The translations under genes were made by a program, and so were the position numbers. The notes under the pieces are model-generated. The model searched no databases and was not told the origin of the DNA. It worked only from the letters and a program-made list of their open reading frames with translations. From JBFGCA01 sp041567315 (GTDB lineage Bacteria; Acidobacteriota; Thermoanaerobaculia; Multivoradales; JAHEKO01): a DNA stretch of 36,145 bases. How positions within the stretch are numbered: position 1 is the first letter of the stretch; each line of letters begins with the position of its first letter. The stretch covers positions 1 to 36,145 of the forward strand of contig JBFGCA010000041.1 of NCBI GenBank assembly GCA_041567315.1, in the 5' to 3' direction. This document shows positions 9,648 to 21,249 of the stretch, in pieces.

Positions 9648-11006
9648 ATGAGACGCCGCCGTAATCCGCCTCCGCCGCGACTCGACGACCGACTGGGGGG
9701 CATGCGGCCCGAGTCGCTGATGATGAGCCACGGCTACGTCCCCGAGTGGTCGGAGGGGGCGATCAAGCCGCCGGTCTTCCAGACCTCGACCTTCGTCTTC
9801 CGCACCGCGGAGGAGGGCAAGGAGTTCTTCCAGTGGGCCTACGGGCTCAAGGAGAAGGACCCGCAACGGCCGATGGGGCTGATCTACAGCCGGCTCAACA
9901 ACCCCGATCTCGACATCCTGGAGCACCGGCTCAACCTGTGGGACGGCGCCGAAACCAGCGCCGTCTTCTCGTCGGGAATGGCGGCGATCTCCACCTCGGT
10001 CCTGGCGCTGCTGCCGATCGGCCACTCGCTGGTCTTCTCGCGGCCGGTCTACGGCGGCACCGACTACCTGTTCGAGAGCGTGCTCCCGGAGCTGGGGATC
10101 GTCACCCGCGAGTTCCCGGCCGGCGCCGACCCGGCGGTGGTCGACGAGCTGTGCCGCGAGCTGGCCGCCGCCGGCACGCCCTGCCGGCTGATCTTCCTGG
10201 AGACCCCGGCCAACCCCACCATGGTGCTGACCGACATCGCCGGCATGGCGCGGGTGGCCCGCGCCCACGACGCCCTGACCGCGGTCGACAACACCTTCCT
10301 GGGCCCGCTCTACCAGCAGCCGCTGCGCCACGGCGCCGACCTGGTGATCTACTCGGCCACCAAGTACCTGGGCGGGCACAGCGACCTGGTGGCCGGCGTG
10401 GCGCTGGCGTCGGCCGAGATCGTCGACTGGCTGAAGCTGTTCCGCACCATCCTCGGCACCATCCTCGACCCGCACTCGGCCTGGCTGCTGATGCGCTCGC
10501 TGGAGACCGCCAAGCTGCGGATCACCTGTGCCCGCAAGAACGCCGAGCGCATCGCCCGCTGGCTGTCCCGCCACCCGCGGGTGGCCAAGGTCCACTTCCC
10601 GGGGCTGATCGCCGACCGGCGGCAGCGGGCGATCTACGAGCAGCAGTGCAGCGGGCCGGGGGCGATGGTGGCCTTCGAGCTGGCGGAGGCGGGCGAGGCC
10701 GAGGCCTTCCGGTTCCTCAACGCGGTCAAGCTGATCAAGCTGGCGGTGAGCCTGGGCGGCACCGAGTCGCTGGTCGAGCACCCGGCCACCATGACCCACG
10801 CCGACGTCAGTCCCGAGGAGCAGGCGGCGATCGGCATCGGTCCGGCGCTGGTCCGGCTGTCGGTGGGGATCGAGCACCCCGACGACCTGATCGCCGACCT
10901 CGATCATGCGCTCGACCAGATCGGGGTGCCCGAGGAGGCGGGGAGGGCGGGGCCGGAGAAGCGGGTCGGGGCGCCGGCGGCGAGCGGCCGCGAGGGGGCC
11001 TCGTGA
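9648..11006 (+). CDS. Cys/Met metabolism PLP-dependent enzyme (cystathionine gamma-synthase family)
   Basis: 452 residues; ribosome binding site GGGAGGG just upstream of the ATG. A fold-type I PLP enzyme. Visible features: YSRLNNP at 80-86 (phosphate-binding Tyr and Arg), SSGMAAI at 108-114, VYGGTDYL with Tyr135 (ring-stacking), Asp214 in AVDNTF (pyridine nitrogen), and SATKYLGGHSD with the Schiff-base Lys239. The position equivalent to Cys116 of Pseudomonas methionine gamma-lyase is Gly (VYGGT), which argues against a classical methionine gamma-lyase. It could be a cystathionine gamma-synthase, gamma-lyase or O-acylhomoserine sulfhydrylase; sequence alone does not decide. The C-terminal 25 residues are a Gly/Ala/Glu-rich tail. 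It overlaps the next gene by four bases. Confidence 0.9.
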   Translation: MRRRRNPPPPRLDDRLGGMRPESLMMSHGYVPEWSEGAIKPPVFQTSTFVFRTAEEGKEFFQWAYGLKEKDPQRPMGLIYSRLNNPDLDILEHRLNLWDGAETSAVFSSGMAAISTSVLALLPIGHSLVFSRPVYGGTDYLFESVLPELGIVTREFPAGADPAVVDELCRELAAAGTPCRLIFLETPANPTMVLTDIAGMARVARAHDALTAVDNTFLGPLYQQPLRHGADLVIYSATKYLGGHSDLVAGVALASAEIVDWLKLFRTILGTILDPHSAWLLMRSLETAKLRITCARKNAERIARWLSRHPRVAKVHFPGLIADRRQRAIYEQQCSGPGAMVAFELAEAGEAEAFRFLNAVKLIKLAVSLGGTESLVEHPATMTHADVSPEEQAAIGIGPALVRLSVGIEHPDDLIADLDHALDQIGVPEEAGRAGPEKRVGAPAASGREGAS

Positions 11007-11884
11007 TCGAAGTCCGTAGCGTGCTCTGTCCGGTGGACTTCACCCCCATCTCGCAGCGCAACGTGCGGATGGCGGTCGAGATGTGCAAGCGGATCGGCTC
11101 GCGCCTGGTGCTGCTCCACAACCGGTCGGCGCGGCCGCCGGGGTTCCTGTCGGTCTCCTGGATGTGGTCCGAGGACCACGAGCGGGAGGAGGCCGAGAAA
11201 GAGGCCGCGGTGCCGGCCGAGCTCGACAAGCTGTGCGCCGCCATCCCGGAGGGGGTCCGCTACGAGGCGCGGCTGAGCCGCGGGCCGATCGACGCCGCGC
11301 TGCTGCTGGCGGCGCGCGAGCTGCCGGCCGACCTGATCGTCATGGGCACCCACGGCCCGACCAGCGGCGACCACGAGTCGCTCACCGAGCGGATCGTGCT
11401 CCAGGCCCCCTGCTCGGTGCTGACCATCGGCGAGGCCTACGTTCCGGAGACGGTGTTCGACGCCGAGCCGCGGCTCGACCCCGGCCGCGCGCCGTTCCTG
11501 GTGCCGGTCGACTTCACCCCCCGCTCGCGGGCGCTGCTCGACTTCGTCTTCGACCTGGCGCCGTCGATGCCCCACGGGCTGGTCCTGCTCCACGCGGTGC
11601 GGGCGCCGCACGGCGGCCGGCGCGAGCTGGAGGAGGCCCGCGAGCGGCTGGCGAGGCTGGTGCCGGAGGACCTGGCCGGTCGCACCGAGGTGCGAGTCGA
11701 GACCGGGGCCGCGGTGGAGGCCATCGTCCGCGTCGCCGGCGAGATCGGGGCGCTGTGCGTGGTGATGGCCGCCCATCGTAGCGGCATGCTGCGCCGCCTG
11801 TTGTTCGGGACCACCACCCTGGGCGTGCTGCACGGCAGCCGCAGCCCGGTCTGGTTCGTGCCCGACCGGTCGGCGGCGGCCTGA
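11003..11884 (+). CDS. Tandem universal stress protein (UspA x2)
   Basis: 293 residues from GTG at 11003, in a GTGA overlap with the PLP enzyme gene, so translationally coupled. Two UspA domains: residues about 1-145 (VLCPVDFTPISQRNV ... LIVMGTHG) and about 160-290 (FLVPVDFTPRSRALLD ... VVMAAHRSGMLRRLLFGTTT). The ATP-binding pattern G-2x-G-9x-G(S/T) is degenerate in both: the first keeps GTHG but loses the second half (ESLTERIV), the second has AAHRSG. ATP binding may therefore be lost, unlike the UspA pair at 13019. Universal stress proteins act in starvation, oxygen and redox survival. The PLP enzyme and the small Cys-rich gene are probably co-transcribed. Confidence 0.9.
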   Translation: MIEVRSVLCPVDFTPISQRNVRMAVEMCKRIGSRLVLLHNRSARPPGFLSVSWMWSEDHEREEAEKEAAVPAELDKLCAAIPEGVRYEARLSRGPIDAALLLAARELPADLIVMGTHGPTSGDHESLTERIVLQAPCSVLTIGEAYVPETVFDAEPRLDPGRAPFLVPVDFTPRSRALLDFVFDLAPSMPHGLVLLHAVRAPHGGRRELEEARERLARLVPEDLAGRTEVRVETGAAVEAIVRVAGEIGALCVVMAAHRSGMLRRLLFGTTTLGVLHGSRSPVWFVPDRSAAA

Positions 11885-11896
11885 GAGGAGGCGGTC

Positions 11897-12232
11897 ATGG
11901 ACTGGCAGCAGGCGAGAGAACGGACCTTCGAGAAGTGGCGGCGGATCCGCGATGGCATCGGCACCGGCGATCCGGTCGAGCTTCTCGCCGAGCTGAACGC
12001 CGTCTGCGACCTTTGCGAAAAGGCGCGTGAGGTGGCCGGGCGGGACGGTGAGCGGTGCGCGCACTGTGTGGTCTTCGGCACACCGGAGAGCTGCAAGGAC
12101 GCCCGATTCGAGGTCGGCGAGGCGCTTCTCGACCGCGACCTCGAACAGGCCCGGTCGCTGGTCGAGGAGGTGATCGAGCGGGTGCGGAGCGCCGAGCTGC
12201 CGGCCGGCGACGACCGCCGGGTGGGAGCTTGA
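11897..12232 (+). CDS. Small cysteine-rich protein of unknown function
   Basis: 111 residues, ATG preceded by AGAGGAGG, 12 bases after the UspA stop. No family was recognised. Five cysteines are ordered C37-x2-C40-x13-C54-x2-C57-x8-C66 (CDLCEKA, CAHCVVFG, SCKDAR), a pattern suited to zinc or an Fe-S centre. The flanks are predicted helical and highly charged. It has normal codon use and a strong ribosome binding site, so it is probably a real gene. Its place between UspA and the CBS protein suggests a stress or redox role; that is inference. Confidence 0.7.
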   Translation: MDWQQARERTFEKWRRIRDGIGTGDPVELLAELNAVCDLCEKAREVAGRDGERCAHCVVFGTPESCKDARFEVGEALLDRDLEQARSLVEEVIERVRSAELPAGDDRRVGA

Positions 12233-12268
12233 GATAGGCTGAACGGCGTGTCAGAGGAGGCCGCAAGC

Positions 12269-12772
12269 ATGCACAAGCGCCTGGTCGCCAGGGACGTGAT
12301 GAACCCCGAGGTCATCACCGTGGCCGAGGACCTCACCGTCAAGGAGCTGGCCACGGTGCTGACCGATCAGGAGATCTCCGGGGCACCGGTCGAGGATTCG
12401 ACCGGCCGGCTGGTGGGCGTGGTGTCGCTGACCGACATCGTGCGCGCCGCCTCGCTCGGTGGCGACCGGGTGATCGACGCCCGGGCGCACGCCTTCTTCG
12501 CCCGCGGCTGGGAGGAGAGCGTCGACGCCGAGGAGCTCGAAGAGCTGCACTTCGACAACGGCGACGAGCAGCTGCTGGTGCGGGACATCATGACGCCCTC
12601 GGTGTTTGCCGTCGACGAGGAGGTGGAGGTGCCGCACGTCGCCCGCACCATGCTCGACTCCCACCTCCACCGGCTGCTGGTGGTCCGCGATCAGCGGCCG
12701 GTGGGCATCATCAGCACCTCCGACCTGCTGCAGCTGCTGGCCGACCAGCCGGACGAGGAGGACGGGCCCTGA
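12269..12772 (+). CDS. CBS-domain pair protein
   Basis: 167 residues. ATG at 12269 is preferred because AGAGGAGG lies 8 bases upstream; the in-frame GTG at 12248 lies before that site. Two CBS motifs: residues about 7-65 (VARDVMNPEVITVAEDLTVKE ... VGVVSLTDIV) and about 103-160 (VRDIMTPSVFAVDEEVEV ... VGIISTSDLLQLL), separated by an acidic linker. Such stand-alone pairs bind adenosine nucleotides and act as energy sensors; the Hrp1 protein of the mycobacterial DosR regulon has this architecture. TAGGCT at 12235-12240 could be a -10. Partner unknown. Confidence 0.9.
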   Translation: MHKRLVARDVMNPEVITVAEDLTVKELATVLTDQEISGAPVEDSTGRLVGVVSLTDIVRAASLGGDRVIDARAHAFFARGWEESVDAEELEELHFDNGDEQLLVRDIMTPSVFAVDEEVEVPHVARTMLDSHLHRLLVVRDQRPVGIISTSDLLQLLADQPDEEDGP

Positions 12773-12858
12773 CGGCCGGGGTCTCGTTCACTGCCGAAAC
12801 CCCGCTCGAGTTCGGCCAGGCGGTGGCCCGCTGCCGGGAGGCGCTGACCCGCGTCTAG
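12769..12858 (+). pseudogene. Possible 5' remnant of a DUF302-type gene cut by a palindromic element
   Basis: Directly overlapping the CBS stop, an open frame reads TAGVSFTAETPLEFGQAV, then ARCREALTRV and TAG. This resembles the first strand and helix of DUF302 proteins (hydrophobic start, SFEEAV-like helix, EAL then normally GFG). It ends exactly where the repeat at 12855 begins, whose CTAG supplies the stop. The start would be CTG at 12769, so it is probably not translated as it stands. Family assignment rests on about 28 residues and could be chance. Confidence 0.4.
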
Positions 12859-13022
12859 TGGACTGTAACGCCCAAATCGGGAGCGCCTGGCTGGGTCTCG
12901 CCGCCGGGGGCGGCGTTGCTCCTCCTCGCCGTAGTCCCCGCTACGCCTGCGTCGGAGCGCCTGGCCCCCAGCGACGATCCGCGGCGCCATCCACTCCCGA
13001 TTCGGACGTTACAGTCCACTAG
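12855..13022. repeat. 168-bp palindromic element, copy 1
   Basis: Perfect 16-bp termini CTAGTGGACTGTAACG and its exact complement, extending imperfectly to about 31 bp. The element is symmetric about 12938, with an apical stem CGTAG (12930-12934) and CTACG (12941-12945) around TCCCCG. The core 12910-12965 aligns without gaps to 32482-32537 of the second copy (41 of 56 identical). It fills the space between convergent genes, and its right-hand CTAG carries the TAG stop of the minus-strand UspA gene. Its position suits a bidirectional terminator, but size, termini and a second copy point to a mobile or REP-like repeat. No flanking duplication is visible other than CTAG itself. Confidence 0.85.
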
Positions 13023-13942
13023 TCGACCAGCGACTTGCCGAACGGCCGGACGGTGAAGACCGGCACCGTGGCGCCGCGCACCACCTCCTCGGCGGTGCTG
13101 CCCAGGAACATCCGCTCCAGCCCGGTCAGCCCGTGGGTGGCGATGACGACCATGTCGCTGTCGTGCTCGCCGGCGAAGCGCACGATCTCGGCCGAGGCGC
13201 GCCCGTGGGCCACGAAGTTCTCGCTGGCCACCTCCGGACCGGGGGTCTCGGCGGCCAGCTTGGCGAGCGCCTCGAGCGACTTCCGCTCGAGCTCGGCGAA
13301 GTGGTCGGCCACCGCCAGCCCGCCGATCGGGGCGTAGAAGTAGGGATAGGCCGGCTCCTCCACGCAGTGCAGCAGTTGCAGGGCGGCGCCGTAGAGCGCC
13401 GCCAGGTGTTTGGCGTGGGCCAGCGCGGTCCGCGAGTGCTCGGAGAAGTCGATCGGCACCAGCAGCCGGTCGAGCGCCTCGCCGGAGCGCGGCTTCTCCT
13501 GCTGGCGCAGGGTCAGCACCGGGCAGGGGGCGCGCCGCACCACCTCGGCGGCGACGCTCCCCAGCAGCAGCCGCGCCGGCCCCCGCCGGCCGTGGGTGCC
13601 CATCACCACCAGGTCGGCGTCGTGCTCGGCCGCGTAGTCGATGATCACGTCCGGGGCCGAAAAGCCCCGCACCTTGGCCTCCTTGACGGTGAAGGTCTTG
13701 GATTTGCCGTGGGCGGCCAGCTTGGCCATCTCCGAGTCGGCGATCTCGAACAGCTGCTTGAGGATCGCCGAGGGCTCGGGAAAGGTCTGCTCGGGGTCCT
13801 GCGGGTCGTAGTCGTGGAGCACCACGGCGTGGAGCATGTGGAGCTCGGCCTCGAACTGCTCGGCCAGGAACAGGGCATGGCCCAGGGCCTGCCCCGCGGC
13901 GGCCGAGAAGTCGGTGGGGTAGAGGATGCGGCGAATCTTCAT
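13019..13942 (-). CDS. Tandem universal stress protein (UspA x2)
   Basis: 307 residues, ATG at 13942 with GGAG about 10 bases upstream. Two UspA domains: residues 1-150 (ILYPTDFSAAAGQALGHA ... VMGTHGRRGPARLLLGSVA) and about 160-300 (LLVPIDFSEHSRTALAHA ... VIATHGLTGLERMFLGST). The G-2x-G-9x-G(S/T) ATP motif is intact in the first domain and nearly so in the second (Ala for the first Gly), in contrast to the degenerate UspA pair at 11003. It lies 40 bases after the response regulator gene on the same strand, so a kinase-regulator-UspA operon is likely. Its TAG stop lies within the CTAG end of the adjoining palindromic element. Confidence 0.93.
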   Translation of the reverse strand: MKIRRILYPTDFSAAAGQALGHALFLAEQFEAELHMLHAVVLHDYDPQDPEQTFPEPSAILKQLFEIADSEMAKLAAHGKSKTFTVKEAKVRGFSAPDVIIDYAAEHDADLVVMGTHGRRGPARLLLGSVAAEVVRRAPCPVLTLRQQEKPRSGEALDRLLVPIDFSEHSRTALAHAKHLAALYGAALQLLHCVEEPAYPYFYAPIGGLAVADHFAELERKSLEALAKLAAETPGPEVASENFVAHGRASAEIVRFAGEHDSDMVVIATHGLTGLERMFLGSTAEEVVRGATVPVFTVRPFGKSLVD

Positions 13943-13982
13943 CGTCGGCGGTCTCCGTTCGCTGCCCGCGGCGGCGGCGCGA

Positions 13983-14645
13983 TCAACCGTCGCCGCCGGC
14001 CGGGGTCTCCACGATCCGGTTCCTCAGTGCGTAGGCCACCACTTGGGCGCGGTTGTGCAGGTGCAGCTTGTCGAGGATGTTGCGGACGTGGAACTTGACG
14101 GTGTTCTCGCTGACCCCGAGCCGCTTGGCGAGCTGGCGGTTGGAGGTCACCCCCTGGACCATAAGCTCCAGCACCTCCTGCTCGCGGTCGGTCAGGGCGT
14201 CGGGATCGAACGGCTCGCGGGTCGGCTTCTTGGGCCGCGCGAACTCGTCGAGCAGCTTGCGCGCCACCGCCGGGGTGAGGGCGGGCTCGCCGCGCTTGAC
14301 GCCCTCGAGCAGCGCGAAGAACTGGCTGGACTCGAGGTCCTTGAGCAGGTAGCCCTTGGCGCCCGACTTGATGGCCTCGAACAGCTTGGAGTCGTCGTCG
14401 GCGGCGGTGAGGATCACCACCTTGACGTCGGGCAGCTCGGCGGCCAGCTGCTTGGTGGCCTCCAGGCCGTCGAGCTCGGGCATCATCAGGTCCATCAACA
14501 CCACGTCGGGCTTGAGCTCCCAGCTCAGCGTGATCGCCTCCTGGCCGTTGCTGGCCTCGCCCACCACCTCGAAGTCGTGGGACTCCAGCAGGCTGCGCAG
14601 GCTGTCGCGGAAGAGGGCGTGATCGTCGGCAACGAGGATTCGCAT
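13983..14645 (-). CDS. NarL/LuxR-family response regulator
   Basis: 220 residues from ATG at 14645; an upstream in-frame start would overlap the kinase gene, and GGGAG lies before this ATG. Receiver domain 1-120: acidic pair Asp7/Asp8, phosphoacceptor Asp52 (VLMDLMMPELDG), Thr80, Lys102. The C-terminal LuxR-type helix-turn-helix includes LTDREQEVLELMVQG and NRQLAKRLGVSENTVKFHVRN. It would be phosphorylated by the kinase encoded 19 bases upstream and bind DNA as a dimer. Targets are unknown; the neighbouring UspA genes are obvious candidates. Confidence 0.95.
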   Translation of the reverse strand: MRILVADDHALFRDSLRSLLESHDFEVVGEASNGQEAITLSWELKPDVVLMDLMMPELDGLEATKQLAAELPDVKVVILTAADDDSKLFEAIKSGAKGYLLKDLESSQFFALLEGVKRGEPALTPAVARKLLDEFARPKKPTREPFDPDALTDREQEVLELMVQGVTSNRQLAKRLGVSENTVKFHVRNILDKLHLHNRAQVVAYALRNRIVETPAGGDG

Positions 14646-14664
14646 GTCGTGTCGGCTCCCGGGC

Positions 14665-16020
14665 TCAGGCGCCCGTCGGGGCGGTCGGGGTTCCAATCGG
14701 GATCTCTATCTTAACCCTGGTGCCGCCGCCTGGCGAGCTGTCGAGCTGGAGCGAGCCGCCGACGCTCTCCGCCCGCTCGCGCATGATCGCCAGGCCAAAG
14801 CGCGGGAAGTCGGAGCGGGCGCGGATTCGGGGGTCGAAGCCGGTGCCGTCGTCGACCACCTCGGCGGCCAGCCGGTCGTCGTTGCGCGACAGCCGCACCC
14901 GCACCGAGCGCGCCCCGGAGTGCTTGCGGGCGTTGGACAGCGCCTCCTGGATGATGCGCAGCAGCTGCAGCTCGATGGTGGGCGGCAGCTGGACCTCGTC
15001 GCGGATCTCGAGCCGGCAGTCGATGCCGCTCTGGTTCTGCCAGCTGCCGATGTACTCGCCCAGCGCCTCGGCCAGCGGCTTGTCGGGCCCGGCCGGGGTG
15101 CGCAGCGCCAGGATCCCCTCGCGGGCGTCGGCCAGCACCTCGCGGGCGGCGGCCGCCAGCTGCCCGAGCTGGCGGCGGGCCTCGGCGCTGCGGCCGCGCT
15201 CCAGGAAGCCCTCGACGGCCTGTGCCTTGGTGTTGACGTAGGCCAGCACCTGGGCCATCCCGTCGTGGAGCTCGCGGGCGATCCGCACCCGCTCCTGGGC
15301 CACCGCCAGGTCGCGCAGCCGCTGATTGAGGTCGGCGTTGTCGATGGCGATGGCGGCGGCGGTGGCGAAGCGGGCCAGGGTCTCTTCGTCCTCCTCCGAG
15401 AACTCGCCCGCCCGCTGTTTCTCGCTGACGTAGAGGTTGCCCCGGAACTGGCTCTTGCAGGCGATGGGGACCGCCAGCAGCGAGTGCATCTCGGGGTGGT
15501 TTTCCGGGAAGCCGCTCGACCGCGGATCGGAGGCGAGGTCGGCGATGCGCAGCCGCTGGCCCTCCTTGAGCACCACTCCCAGCAGCCCCCGGCCCACCGG
15601 CGGGGCGCCGATCCGGCCGCGCGCCTCCTCACCGAGACCGGTGAACGCGAACTGGCGGATCTGGCCGTTCTCGTCGTAGACCGCCACCGCGCCGTAGCGG
15701 GCGTCGACCAGTTGCGAGGCCTGGTCCACCACCTTCTGGAGCACGGTGTCGAGCGAGATCTGCCCGTAGATGTCGAGGGCGGCGCGGTTGAGCGCCAGCA
15801 GCTCGCGGTTCTGGCGCTCGAGGCGGTGCTGGAGCCGCGAGATCAGCTCGAAGACGACGCCGAAGAAGAAGACGCTCCCCACCAGGATGACCAGGTCCAT
15901 CAGCACCCGGCCCGAGAGGGTGTTGAGGTAGGGGGCGAGCTGGTAGCGGCCGAACTCGACGAAGCCGAAGAGCACCACCAGGGTGAGCAGGAAGCCCCAC
16001 TTGAGCCGGCTGAGGTTCAT
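14665..16020 (-). CDS. NarL-type sensor histidine kinase with GAF domain
   Basis: 451 residues. Two membrane helices (about 8-24 and 39-60) with almost no external loop, a short coiled coil (QHRLERQNRELL), a GAF domain about 85-230, HisKA_3 with phosphoacceptor His252 (RIARELHDGMAQ), then an HATPase with N-box Asn363 (IIQEALSNARKH), G1 DDGTGFD at 390-396 and G2 FGLAIMRERAESVGG. The tiny external loop suggests sensing through the GAF domain or the membrane; a haem or redox ligand is possible but no ligand residue can be assigned. A minus-strand -10-like TACAAT and a perfect palindrome lie upstream. Confidence 0.95.
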   Translation of the reverse strand: MNLSRLKWGFLLTLVVLFGFVEFGRYQLAPYLNTLSGRVLMDLVILVGSVFFFGVVFELISRLQHRLERQNRELLALNRAALDIYGQISLDTVLQKVVDQASQLVDARYGAVAVYDENGQIRQFAFTGLGEEARGRIGAPPVGRGLLGVVLKEGQRLRIADLASDPRSSGFPENHPEMHSLLAVPIACKSQFRGNLYVSEKQRAGEFSEEDEETLARFATAAAIAIDNADLNQRLRDLAVAQERVRIARELHDGMAQVLAYVNTKAQAVEGFLERGRSAEARRQLGQLAAAAREVLADAREGILALRTPAGPDKPLAEALGEYIGSWQNQSGIDCRLEIRDEVQLPPTIELQLLRIIQEALSNARKHSGARSVRVRLSRNDDRLAAEVVDDGTGFDPRIRARSDFPRFGLAIMRERAESVGGSLQLDSSPGGGTRVKIEIPIGTPTAPTGA

Positions 16021-16030
16021 CGGCGGGAGA

Positions 16031-16071
16031 GGTCGCGGCCGGGCCGCGACCGGTTCTCGGCACCGATTGTA
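16031..16071 (-). promoter_or_regulatory. Promoter and palindrome upstream of the kinase gene
   Basis: Reading the minus strand, TACAAT occupies 16071-16066 and resembles a -10 element. Between it and the ATG at 16020 lies a perfect inverted repeat: GGTCGCGGCC (16031-16040), one central G, GGCCGCGACC (16042-16051). The symmetry, 10-bp arms and location 10 bases before the start codon suit either an operator for a dimeric regulator (perhaps autoregulation) or a hairpin masking the translation start. Confidence 0.45.
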
Positions 16072-16079
16072 CGGCCGCC

Positions 16080-16114
16080 GGTCAGGGCGCCGGTCAGGGC
16101 GCCGGTCAGGAGCC
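16080..16114. repeat. Three tandem copies of a 12-bp unit carrying in-frame stops
   Basis: GGTCAGGGCGCC occurs at 16080-16091 and 16092-16103, with a third, 11-base variant at 16104-16114. On the minus strand each unit places a TGA in the same reading frame as the DUF2892 gene, whose own stop lies in the third unit, so that gene is followed by two further in-frame stops. Probably replication slippage; any function is unclear. Confidence 0.7.
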
Positions 16115-16324
16115 GCGCGGCCGCCGGGGACGCCGGGTGGCGACTCCGAAGACGGCGTAGAAGGGGTCCCAGCCGACCGCGGCGGTGACCAGCGGGATCA
16201 GGGCGAAGACCTTGAAGGCCGCGCCCCACAGGCCGTCCATGGCGAACCAGCCGAGATAGACCATGACCAGCCCGACCACCAGCCGGGCCAGCCGGTCCCA
16301 TCCGGCTTCGTTGACGAAGCTCAT
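16106..16324 (-). CDS. DUF2892 (YgaP-type) small membrane protein
   Basis: 72 residues from ATG at 16324. The pattern NEAGWDRLARLVVGL followed by two hydrophobic helices (VMVYLGWFAMDGLW and AAFKVFALIPLVTAAVGW) and a basic tail is typical of the DUF2892/YgaP transmembrane family, which begins N-x-G-x-x-D-R-x-x-R. The family is small, often lies near rhodanese or stress genes, and has no agreed function. It is upstream of and co-oriented with the kinase-regulator-UspA genes, but the kinase has its own promoter-like sequence, so co-transcription is uncertain. Confidence 0.8.
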   Translation of the reverse strand: MSFVNEAGWDRLARLVVGLVMVYLGWFAMDGLWGAAFKVFALIPLVTAAVGWDPFYAVFGVATRRPRRPRGS

Positions 16325-16450
16325 GCCGGGCCGGTGGAAAGGGCCGGAGCGCTCGGCGGCAGCATGACGGTGAGCATGCCCGGGGCGCGCCGCCGCCGCC
16401 ACTGCCCTGGGGGTGGGACGCGGCCGCCGACAGGTGGCCCACCGGCCCCG

Positions 16451-16523
16451 CCCGCGGGTGGTGGTGGGCCGGGAGGCCGGCCACCCGCGGGGGTGGTGCG
16501 GGCGGCGAGGCGCCGCATACACT
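16451..16523 (+). promoter_or_regulatory. carB upstream region: stem-loop and -10-like element
   Basis: Perfect 11-bp arms CCCGCGGGTGG (16451-16461) and CCACCCGCGGG (16481-16491) enclose an inner GGCC/GGCC hairpin. The right arm belongs to the 16-base motif also found at 9538-9553. TACACT at 16518-16523 resembles a -10 and ends 8 bases before the carB ATG, so the message may be leaderless. No PyrR-type attenuator or U-tract was recognised. The rest of the spacer 16325-16531 shows only GC-rich sequence. Confidence 0.4.
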
Positions 16524-16531
16524 GGTGGGGA

Positions 16532-19807
<3,276 letters not shown>

Positions 19808-19847
19808 CCGCACAGCGCCAGGGCGGGCCGCGAAAGGAGCCTGCGAC

Positions 19848-21248
<1,401 letters not shown>

Positions 21249-21249
21249 C

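Noticed and set aside
12606..13022. 138-residue plus-strand frame running through the first palindromic element
   Set aside because: Frame-shifted shadow of the CBS gene followed by repeat sequence; no start signal or domain.
12855..13022. Integron attC site
   Set aside because: Size and hairpin shape are reminiscent, but the R-box core GTTRRRY and its partner are absent, there are no cassettes or integrase, and the termini are CTAG.
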